Shown piece after piece: positions 1-10,146 of a stretch of DNA of 64,000 bases. Source of the DNA: Pipra filicauda (Eukaryota; Chordata; Aves; Passeriformes; Pipridae); assembly GCF_003945595.2 (NCBI RefSeq), contig NW_024104413.1:212001-276000 (forward strand), read 5' to 3'. The notes below the pieces were generated by a model. It had not been told where the DNA came from and made no database searches. It was given only the letters and a program-made list of their open reading frames with translations. The first letter of the stretch is position 1, and every line of letters begins with the position of its first letter. A program made the position numbers and the translations under genes.

Positions 1-3000
1 TAAGAGTAATTTCCTTGAAATAAGGAATGCAAAGGCAAGTCCTGGGCCAAATTCTTCTTTTAAGATGTGCTCATCAACATTCAAACATTAAAAATTAGTT
101 TATGATTATTTCAGTCTGTTTCTAGATCTGTTCAGAGAAAAGATTAAGTGAAAGTGGAATCTTTTCATTCAGATAAATACACTCTGATGCCACTTTTCTT
201 GAACTAACTCTAACTTTAGTCTCAATGCCATCCAACAGTTTCAAGTTCATCATGGCTCTTGAAATCCTGTGTGCCTTTACTACAAAGACCAGAACAAGAA
301 AGGACTTAAGTACACAGAGTATGGTGTAAAACTGTTTCAGTGTTATGTACTTAGGTTGAAAAGCTATCAGAAGAGGCAGAGTTAAATGTTTCAGAGAGGT
401 TACCCAAAACAACCAGTAAGCTGAAATTTCTAGGAAGCCAAAGTCAAACACTGGGAACAAGTGTGTGACACCCTAGGTAAATACAGAAAACAGAAATATT
501 TGTCTAGGTCATGCTGGCCTTCTGTACAGGAGTACACCAGTCAGACTGCTCACTAAAGCATGCCTGGATGGACATTTTCTTCCCCACCTGAAAAGCCAGA
601 ATTTCAGGCAGACAGGAAAAAAATAAAAATTAAAATAAAATAAAATAAATCACAGAAGCAGAGGAGCAAGCAGAGGGAAAAAAAAAATAAAGCCACTTCT
701 ACAGTGTGATGACTACGGGATTTAACTGAGGGGAAAGGACAGCAGAGTATCAGGTTCTGCTTCCTCTATCTACATTCATTTCTTTCTTCTGACTACTTAC
801 AATAAGACAGTCCTGAGAATAGAGAGCAAAACTTAGAACTTCTCCAATCCAGCTAATTGAATAAAAGGAGACATGGCTGAACTCCATGCAACCAAGTACA
901 CACTACTTGAGCTAAAGAGCCCACCTAATACACCAGGCTTTTCAAGAGATTTAGAAGCTGCTAAGCCTATTATCTGGATTTCATTGTGGCTTATAGCACT
1001 CCCCATCATATCTTTAGCTCCTCAAGCACTTTCATTTGCTGGCACACTGCAGACACCTTAGGGAGGACTTTCGTATTCAGAGTTGAAATCTTTGAGTTAG
1101 GCTTCTAAAATCCATTTAAGTACTTGAAATCTAGTCCCAGGCAGATTTTTCTTCTTTTCTTGACTGCAGAAAACAACTCTGTAAGGACAGATGACGCTAT
1201 TTTGCATCATGCTGTTGGAAGAAAGCTGTCAAAACTATGTAACTTCAGGATCTTCATTGCAGGGGTGGGAGAGAGGAAGGAAAAATGGAAGCTCTTAAAG
1301 ATTTTTCTGGTCTTAGCATCTACAGTCTTTAGCTCACTGAATTGTTTCCTTCTGTTCTTGATATTCCTCTTATAATTTTTTAAATACATTACCTGAAGAA
1401 CAGATCAATGTTGCATTACCAGGTATGCACAATAGCAAGCACTGAAGTCACTGCAGAGCCTGTTAACTTTGGCATCACTGAGAATAGAAAGATATTTCCA
1501 AGTTGTTTCTGATGCAGTTATATTCTTGCACTACAAGCCAAAGATCCCAGCACACATTTTCACTCCTGGTGCATAAGCAGCCTCTTCCATGGAGCTGACA
1601 AGGAAGTTACCAGGAAGGGCCCACAATGTGCAACTAGAGCTAAGACAAAGCTGTCTCTGACAGTGGTCCTCTGCTACAAAAAGGCAACATCACCCATGCA
1701 GTATTTGGTTGAAAGCTTCTAGTAAATAGCCACACACATTATTCTTCTTCCCACTCACCTAGGAACCAGATGCATTCACATCTGTGAGGCAATTTTAACA
1801 TATCCTCTCAGTCAGAATAGCGAGATAGGAGGATAGGGCATAATTTTACAGTCTAAAAGTCCTTTCATGAGTAAAATTCTGCCACATTAAAATCTGGATT
1901 ACATTATAGAAGAGCACTTATCCCTCTTGGCCTTAAGAGCTATTGGCATTTAGCCCAATTAAAGCAAGTACAAGCTGATTCAATTAAGGATTGCATCTGG
2001 AAAAGCCACAAGTCCTCAGTTCTTGCTTAACTTCAGCAGAACACATGGCAGATATGATCATCTCCACATCTTGCAGTATATAGGTGTGAAAAAAACATTA
2101 CCCTCATCTCTGAAACTACAGCTGCCAAAAGCTGTATTAAAAGTTCTCACTTGTTATAATAATATTTATGGTCTGTCCTGGAGCCCAGTTTGGTCATGCT
2201 GGAAAAAATAAAAAGCAGCCTCCAAAGCTGCTTTAAACCTGAAGTTTTAACAACTACCTCTATACCAGTTGTGTCTGAGAACTTTTAAAACTCTGTAGTA
2301 TCTCATAACCTCTAGTCTATAAATTCTGTTTTGAAAGTAAAACCTAACAAAGCCAGATGCTAGTTTCCTTCTGAATATATAACTTACATACAACATGACA
2401 TATACAACCCATAACTTATAGAGCTGCATGTATTTCTCCTATCATGCAGAGGGAGACTGAAGTCTCTACAAAATGCTTTACCAAAACAGAGGCAGCATTG
2501 CATACTGCAAAACCATAAAATGAAAGCTTCCCCTAAGTGCTCTCATCGATTCTGAGCAAAAACAAATTCTCTGATTCAACCACCTAAACATTTACCAGCT
2601 GTTCCCAGAGCCGCTTTCTGCAGAATTTTCAAGTCTCTTGTCCACTTATTCTCCAGTACTTCTGAAATACTCTTCCATATCTCTCCCAGTTTTTTGGCTA
2701 CACATTCCATTTCTTAATACTTAACAGCCCCTTTCACAATAGTTTCTCAGAAAGATTAATAGCACAGTACAAACACTGTGAAGTCAAATAAATCTTACAA
2801 GACAAAGGGAACAGAGAACTAAGCCTGACTGAAATACACTGTTTTAAGTAAGTTTACTCTGTTTAACTTGCTTCAACTTGTTTTTGTTTTCTGGCAAAAG
2901 TTTTCAACCAACACCCTCCAATTATTTATCCTTTAATTTTCTGCATGAGTTAAAAGTATTTTACCCCAGAGACCATATTCTACTCTTAGTTGTAGCCTGC

Positions 3001-3054
3001 TCTCTACCTTAAAGAGAAAAGATGACAGAAATACAAGCCACAGAAAGCACTAAC
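1..3054. other. Non-coding stretch, probable intron
   Basis: AT-rich single-copy sequence with only short ORFs in all frames, none with convincing codon structure. An A-rich simple repeat lies at 616-649. A strong minus-strand donor-like string (TAG|GTGAGT) occurs near 1755-1766, but the only nearby acceptor would make a 22-base exon, so I do not call it. By orientation of the splice donors at 21.66-21.85 kb this would lie inside or downstream of a leftward gene; that is inference. Confidence 0.5.
616..649. repeat. A-rich (TAAAA)n simple repeat
   Basis: Repeated TAAAA/AAAAT units with an interrupted A run are directly visible. No LINE sequence is recognisable next to it, so it may be a plain microsatellite. 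Confidence 0.8.
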
Positions 3055-3230
3055 CTGGTGACCTTGCCCGATCGACACATAGTTTTCCTGCTGGCAGTTT
3101 CACCGAATGATTGTTTCCTTTGTGATGACAAAGCCATTAATAACTTGTGACCCCTCTCAGGCATGACAGGAACATCCCTGCGCTTCACCGTGCCGTGGGT
3201 ACTGCCAGGCTGAACGTGCCGGCGAAGCTG
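3055..3230 (-). CDS. Candidate coding exon of an unidentified gene
   Basis: On the minus strand a frame is open for 97 codons and encloses a 176-base segment bounded by plausible splice sites. The acceptor has a pyrimidine-rich tract at about 3240-3262 ending in a tandem CAGCAG (NAGNAG) at 3227-3232. The donor reads ACCAG|GTTAGT, with the last exon base at 3055. The segment is clearly richer in CpG than the AT-rich flanks, as expected of a coding or promoter-linked exon. The first in-frame ATG is at 3164, giving 36 codons plus two bases before the donor. The frame is also open upstream, so it may instead be an internal exon. The peptide is basic and Ser/Arg/Lys-rich (for example MPERGHKLLMALSSQRKQSF), with no transmembrane segment, signal peptide or domain I recognise. 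It lies about 18.6 kb downstream of the minus-strand donor at 21851 and could be exon 2 or an alternative first exon of that gene. It could also be a chance ORF; function unknown. Confidence 0.33.
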
Positions 3231-3284
3231 CTGAACAGTCCACACAAAAGGGAAAGAAACCCTGCCCCAACCGCTTGTGCATCT

Positions 3285-3375
3285 GCACTGAGCTGTGGCC
3301 AAAAGTGACGCCGAGGCAATGACTTGTTTCCTTTGCTACTTCCTGTTTCCCCCAGTGTCAGTGGGCAGCACTATC
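3285..3375 (-). promoter_or_regulatory. Possible alternative promoter beside the 3.1 kb exon
   Basis: Read on the minus strand, just upstream of the candidate exon, there is an ETS/PU.1-like core (ACAGGAAGTAG at about 3336-3346) and a CRE half-site (GCGTCAC, near 3306-3312). The local CpG density continues from the exon. No TATA box is visible. This fits a TATA-less alternative promoter, but short motifs like these are common by chance. Confidence 0.2.
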
Positions 3376-6300
3376 TTTGTCAGATTTCCCGGCTTCCCAA
3401 AGAGGTTATAAATCAATTCCTGCATACCTCAAACCTCTGCCAGACATCGAGCTAGAAAGCAGAGGGGATTTTCCAGCGCTCACTTTCTTCCTACTCACCT
3501 TTCAATCAACCACTTTCCTATGGGAGAAAAAGAAAGTCGTCCTCTTTTCTTACAGTGTTCTCAGGCTCTCACAATGGCAGAGGCACAGGTCAGAAACGCT
3601 GCCTGTGCTTCTGAAGAGCTTGTGCCTCAGGTACCTGCACTGCACCACAGAACTGTGACGAGTATTTCATGTTTTCTCCCCCATAGTTGGAGCTTGTTCT
3701 TTCCCTCTTCAACCCAAGAAAAATCAAAACAGTCATTTTGAAAGACTTTGAGGCATAGAGGTGCTTTAGAGCAAGTCTTGCCCGTACACTGCCACAAAAG
3801 ACAATAAAATTCAAATTCAAGAGGCTCACAAAGCACAATTCTACAGGATGAATATCACCAACTGATGATAAATAAATGTCATTGTTTTTACACTTATTTT
3901 CATATGGAGTTCTAAAAAGGATTCAAGTGTTTCACTGATTTGTCTGGAATTAAACAACATCATAGGCGAGAAAGTTCAAATAAGACAAAACCAACTAGCA
4001 AGTTTCTGAATGATGGACAAAAGTGTAAGTACGTTAAGCAAAGTTTACTTCGTGTATTTTTAGGGAAATGGATGTGAATCTGTATCCTAAAATAGAAGGA
4101 AGAAGAAGTCTCTATACAACATCATCTCTTTCTGTAAACTACCCAACAGTCAAAGCACAAAAGAAAATAACATTTCAGGTACTGGTCATGGCTGTATCAG
4201 CTAGAAAAGCAGTTCTCTCACCATAGGGCATCCATCTGCATTCCTTCCACAGCCATGCTCTATAGGAAGGGGAAGCCTTATTTGCTGCAATATCAGTTAC
4301 CCCCTTAGACTTTAATTATTAACACACACTGCTTTAAAGTATTTTTTTCTCTCTAAGTTCTCTATCTAAGCATACTCTTCTAGGCTTGCATTAGCATCTT
4401 TGAAAGCTTTATCTCTGCCTCAGTAATAAAACTACAATCAAAATTACAGCATTTGAGTGTACGTAACACTGGGAAAAAAACTTCAGTTCCTCTTTCCCTT
4501 TTCTGATGTGACACACCTAAGTCTTGGATCTTCCCTCCAAACTCTACAACTTATAGTACCATGCTCTTTGGCCTCAATAAATTAAGTCTCCTTTATCCAA
4601 CACATGTTCCTGACATACTGCTTTTCCACTCTAACTTTTCTGATGCTGTCCCCCTTCCTTTCCTCATTTCAGCACTCAAATGCAGCAGGACTTTTCATTT
4701 CAAGTTCCAAGATCCCATTTTGACTTCTCTGGTGATTTCCAACACTATCAAGATGGTCCCAGAGTCAAAATAGAAACCATTTCACACACACAGGCTGATG
4801 TTCCACCAAGGGACAGCACAAATTTAGATGCTTTACAGTTTTGGCAGAATGAAAATTTAGCTTAATTTCTAGACCAAACATTCATCAGAAGGATTGCATT
4901 TCAAAATTGCAAACAAGAAGCCTGAAGAGACATGAAAGCTTTATGGATTTGATTGATACATCTGTCAGAGAAGTGAAAGAGTATTAAATATATCCTTCAC
5001 AAAGTAAAATTTTGTTATGCACGGACCTTTGGTATATGGTTTTCAGACCACTAACCTTCATTTGTCCCCACAAAAATTAGTCATGAGGAGCAGCCTTGCA
5101 CCAAGCTAGCCTAGGGAGAATTCCACTCCAAAGGAGTTGCTTCATTTCTTTAACATTATAAGACATCACTCAGATAGCCTTAAAAGGAACAACCATAGCA
5201 TCTGGAACCAATATTTGGATTTCAATCCAGCAGGGCCACTGTCCCAGGAAGTCAGCCAATCCTCTCTGCCATTGTTAGGAACAGCTCTTGCTGGCAGAAG
5301 AAAGCAATCCTGCTTATCATTAGTTAATGGAACACAAGAGCAGTAAAATACCGGTATAAATTCACCAGTCTCGCTGCAGGGCTGAGCTGTCTCTGCAGCA
5401 AGAGCTTCCTCTTGCCGACAAATTTACAGGAAACTGCAAGAATGGACTGCAAATAAAAGCAGCCCAGGAAGAGCACAGCAACAGGCGAGGCAGGGAAACG
5501 AACAACGCAACAAAAAAAATTAAAACAGCATGAAAACCACTTTCTTTCAGCTGCAGCAAGAGGTCAGCTCAGTAGTCATGTTCCACTGAGAATAACGTAA
5601 GGTTCACACATTATATATTTCCATAAAAGCTTACAGTATAGGAAGGCATTAAGGAAGGTCACATTCTGTTAATCCTTCACTGACTTTAACAAGCTTGGAT
5701 CAGGAGTAGATTATTAGAAGTCTTATTATTTTATTAATTCTACCAAAGTAGTTTAGTCCCAAGTAGATCACAGGGGAAACATCCACTGCATTGAGAGATG
5801 ATATATTTGTCAACTGTTTGCTTCACAACTGCAGATTGGAAAGGAGCAAGTGCAAATCACTCGCCTGAATCCTTCATCTACTAAGTGAAGCAATCTTGTG
5901 AAAATGCAAATTACTACGCATCAGAATTACTTCTGCTGGGTGAACTGCAGTGTTATCATATAAAAAAAATAAATCTGCAACAAAGGGCAGAAATGAGGCC
6001 AAAATTTCCAAAAATCCTCTTTCAATGCCAAAAGAATTCCTATTCCTTAAACTTCAACTATCATTCCTTCCTTTGGCTTACTTCAGAAGAGCTGAAGAAG
6101 TCCTAATATTTCTACTTCTTTATTATGTGTAGTAAAAAAGTAGCTGAAGTCTTGACAATATATATTCAATCTAAACCCAAGAAACACTTCAGATCAAAAA
6201 GCTTCCAAATTGCTACTTATACCCCTCTGGCTCTTGAACTCTGAACATCCGTAGACATATTGCTGGCTTGGAACTTCAAAATAAGCCCAGCAGCAGTGGT

Positions 6301-6648
6301 CTGCAATAAATAAGCCATACCTCAGAGAAAGAGCCTATCAATGTTAAAATAAAGTCAGAACTTTTCGTGATTGTGTCACCAAAGAGCTTGGCACACGCCC
6401 CAGAAGATGATATCACAACTTTGATTTTGGGATATGGTTAATGTTCAGTTTGTCAAACGCCTGTAAAACAATGTACAGTCACAAAGTATTTGCAGTATGT
6501 GCATAGTTTCTAAAAAAGCAAATTAGACCGTATAGCTGGAAGACAAGAACCTTCTGCAAACCCAGAATAAGAACATTATCATTTAACAGATTCTCTTATA
6601 TCAGCTAACCTTGAAAAATATGGCAAGATTTTATAATAATATATTGTA
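3376..6648. other. Non-coding stretch, probable intron
   Basis: No supportable gene. Two curiosities: a 19-base minus-strand segment (3499-3517) flanked by excellent splice-like signals, and a plus-strand TATAAA at 5355-5360 set in a moderately GC-rich patch that runs to about 5500. The remaining ORFs (up to 93 codons) overlap each other in several frames and show no recognisable protein. Confidence 0.5.
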
Positions 6649-7127
6649 GGGTCCCTCACTACTAGAAAGATACTGAGATCCTGGAGCATGTCCAGAGAAG
6701 GACAATGAGGCTGGTGAAGAGTCTGGAGCAAAAGTCCTATGAGGAGGGAGCTGGGATTGTTTAGCTTGGAGAAAAGGAGGCTCAGGGGGAACCTCATCAC
6801 CCTCTGCAACTATCTGACAGGAGGCTGTAGCCAGGTGGGGGTCAGTCTCTTCTACCTGGTAACAAGTGATAGGACAAGAGGAAATGGCCTCAAGTTGCAC
6901 CAGAGGAGGTTTAGATTGTGTATTAGAAAAAGTTTCTTCACAGAAAGGGTTATCAGGCATTGGAACAGGCTGCACAGGAAAGTGGAGTCATCATCCCTGA
7001 AGGTATTTAACTACACGTAGATGTGACACTTGAGGACATGGGTTAGTGGTGAACACAGTGTTGGTGCAAGGTTGACACTGGACTTGATGATCTTAGAGGT
7101 CTTTTCCAAATGTAATAGTTCTACAAA
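6649..7127 (+). mobile_element. CR1 LINE, 3' fragment
   Basis: About 480 bases follow the 3' part of the avian CR1 consensus in order: a block near 'ctggagcatgtccagag', then 'agtgataggacaagaggaaa', 'attggaacaggctgc', and the terminal 'gacttgatgatcttagaggt'. The tail near 7112-7125 is a decayed form of the short CR1 3' repeat. It is 5'-truncated, as is usual for CR1, and carries only the 3' end of the second ORF and the 3' UTR. A 93-codon ORF across it (6739-7020) is a chance opening within the repeat. It is less decayed than the two old copies at 28.7 and 33.4 kb. Confidence 0.93.
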
Positions 7128-7240
7128 ACAAGGATTGAATTAAAATCAGTACAGTTATTTCAGCATAATTTTCTATGTTGGCAATTTTTTTATGTGTAGT
7201 TTTTCAAGTTAAGTTTAAAGGATTTCTACTGAATCAAAAG

Positions 7241-7260
7241 CCCCCCCCCACCCCCCCCCG
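7241..7260. repeat. C9-A-C9 homopolymer run
   Basis: Two runs of nine C separated by one A. The minus strand is a nearly unbroken G tract. Likely length-polymorphic and error-prone in assembly. Confidence 0.9.
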
Positions 7261-7386
7261 CAACTGTAAAGGAGCTTTCACCCAGCAAGGTAACTGGGTC
7301 AAGTCTATGCCAGTCAGACCACACCTGTAAAATCTGGTACAAGTAACACTTAAAGTAGAATGCAAGTTCTTAAAGTATTTTGCTGC

Positions 7387-7460
7387 TTTTCTTTTTTTCT
7401 TTTTTTTTTTTTTTTTTGTGTTTTTGGATTTTTTGGTTGGGTTTTTTTGAGTGCTTTTTA
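7387..7460. repeat. T-rich low-complexity tract
   Basis: Long T runs interrupted by single C or G. The overlapping 62-codon ORF rich in Phe is a product of this composition and is not a gene. Confidence 0.85.
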
Positions 7461-9779
7461 TTTTTAAAAATAAATTCAGTCACATTACCAAGACTCTACT
7501 TCCATTTACTATTCAAATTAGATGGACACATTCATTGTTCCTGTTACCCATATACAAGGTCCATGTAAAAAAGACTGTAAATGCTGCTATGGCTGTGATC
7601 AGCTTCTATCTTTCATCAGTGCTTGAAGAACAATTTAAACTGGAACATAGATTAAAAAAAAAAAATCACGTAACTGAGCAGAAGTACAAACATGATTGCC
7701 AAAGTCCCATTCCTGCAGACAGCTACAAAGGGAGTTCCCCAAATATACATATACACTGAAAGTGGGACTTTCCACAAGTGATTTATTTCCTTGGCAGATG
7801 TTTTTGATTCCAAGATGTTACTGTTCAAACAGTTTTACTGCAAGGCTGGTTCGTGATGAACTGTATACAATTCTATCACTAAGGTACTCATAACAGATAA
7901 ATTAGGAAGCATTGTTGGACTCCAAAACAACTTCTGCTTAGATGTCAAAACAGCTTTAAGCATTTAAGCTGGCAGACCACTGAACTTTGGTAAAAGCAAC
8001 ACCTAAATAAAGGCTTTCAGAAATTTATAAGAAGGAGACAAATAACCATTCTGTCCATATCTGGCAGTTACATTTACCTAGCAGACATCTTGCCATATAA
8101 AGTTAAGTCTGTTGTTAGGAAATATTTTTTCCTGTTCTCTTACAATTTTACTTAAATTGATTTCAAGTACATCAAGAGTCCAAAGGGAAAAAAAAAAAGA
8201 AAGGCGAAAAACCCACCTTAGCAGCCTACACTTAAGTTCACCATTTTCTACCATTTTCTGGTACTAAAGCCTTCTGGCAAGACATACAACATCCATCAGT
8301 TCATTGTATACTGTGCTTGTAAAAGACTAAGATAACTTAGGCCCAAGACTATCAATGCCAGTTAAAAGAGTATTTTGTGTGAATGCATATGCAAATCAAC
8401 GAAAATATTACTGAATATAAGCCATTTTAAAGCATTCCTGTCGTAGGATACTAAAACCAACAAAACCACATAAAGCTTACAGAGAAAGTCCTTTTGAATG
8501 TTTATCAGCAAAACCCTGCAATGAGTAAATTCATAATCTCTCTTGCTGACCCCAATAACAAGCTACTAATTGAACCCTAAAGAAATGCAGCAAGCCCTGC
8601 TTTAGAGGAAGCATTTGGTCCTGTCATCTGAGAGTCCTTCAAGCCTGCGTGTCCCTCTCCTGGGGAACTGCAGGAATCTCGTAGTTATGAAAATGTACCT
8701 GCTGCAGCCAGCACCAAAGGGGAAGCTCAACTTCTGCCAGACCCTGGAAAAACAAAACAAACCAAACATTTTCTACTTTTATTTTTGCTTGTAAAGAGAC
8801 TATGTGATACAATTTAAAGACACGGTGTAACTGCAAAGGGTCACTCCATACTTCGCTGCTGTACAACACAGTAGGTGGTATGGGTTTTGAAAGAACTATG
8901 CAGTGAAGCATCTCAGAGGTTGCTGTTCTCATACTTGGAAACTCTGACTAGGAACCAGAATATCAGAATAAGTTAACAACCATGCAAGTGTAATTTATAG
9001 AATTAGAAGGCCCAAGGGCTATATTGCTAATGGACTGTCCCCACCTCCAGCAGCTTTGAAGCTCCTGGTGCTGAAAACCTCATGCAAGTGAGTAGGTGTA
9101 CCAGAAACACGGATTCTTTACTCTGATTCCAATGATTGTTCCCCTTAAAACCACGATACAAACTTCTTCATCCATTTCCAAAGGATGTTGTAAAATGGAA
9201 GCATTTTGCCACTCCTTCCTCACAAAACACTAGATCAAAGGACTGAAACAGGTAGGAGCATGGTTTAGAATAACCAGCATTTAAGGCTACTGTGAATTTC
9301 ACCATTTTGGTAAATATTACCTTTGAGTTTTGATGGGATCTTGTTTTGTTTTGTTTTTTAATGAGCACCAGAAAGAAAAATCTAAGATCATGCTTACTTT
9401 CTACAAAAGCTGAATTTAATTATGAACACCACATCACGTGTAGTTGGGATTTTAAGTAAAGATTTTAAAATTAAAACAAATGTGCACCACAAAACTGGGT
9501 CAGGAAGAGAGCAGTAAACAGTTCTAATTTGGAGGACACCAGAGGAAACGGTCAATTAATATCACTTAACCATGAAAATGTATAATCACATGCTTCTTCT
9601 ACAAGACAATTTGGACATTGGCCTTTTATATTATCATTTCTTCACGGAAATCACTACTTGCTTCAGAATTATGACCAAAAGGAAAAAAATTCATTCCCCT
9701 TCAATCTTGTTTAAATGAACTCTAAGAGCAAGGATTAGCCTGACATTGACCTATGTCTCCAAAGCTGTAGAGTTGCATT

Positions 9780-9831
9780 CAAAAGGAAAAAAAAGAAAAA
9801 CAAACAAAGAACAGAAAAAAAAAGAAAAAAG
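9780..9831. repeat. A-rich purine tract
   Basis: Almost pure A/G with occasional C over about 50 bases. Read on the minus strand it is a long pyrimidine tract that ends some 15 bases before a CTACAG, so it could serve as a polypyrimidine tract. No supportable exon follows. Confidence 0.7.
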
Positions 9832-10110
9832 GTGTAGTGCATCTCGCTTACTGCACAGCAAGTGAGAAACTGGAAATACAGAAATCCATCTCAGATCCCA
9901 AGAGTTCAGCTTCTGGTACTTCAAAATGACACCAGTAAGCCCCTGAGCTGCAAATTCTTTGGCTGGAAGAATATTCTGTATCTGTGCCCAGTTCTTACAC
10001 TTTTCAGCTAGCACTCCTCAGATCTGACTCCACACAGCTATTCCTATTCCTGGCCTCAGTGACTTTTCACCTCCAAAACTTACTTTTCTTTATTACAGAC
10101 AAAGAAGAAA

Positions 10111-10146
10111 CACACACACACACATATATAAAAATACATATATATT
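10111..10146. repeat. (CA)n(TA)n microsatellite
   Basis: Seven CA steps pass into TATATA and a short AT-rich repeat, directly visible. Confidence 0.88.

Noticed and set aside
1740..1800. TAG|GTGAGT donor near 1760 (minus)
   Set aside because: The only nearby acceptor gives a 22-base exon with an immediate ATG-TGA; no support.
5341..5500. TATAAA at 5355-5360 as a plus-strand promoter
   Set aside because: A single TATA string without GC boxes, an ORF or a donor is expected by chance in AT-rich DNA.
6579..7020. ORFs of 76-114 codons on both strands
   Set aside because: They are CR1 3' sequence and its edges, not host genes.
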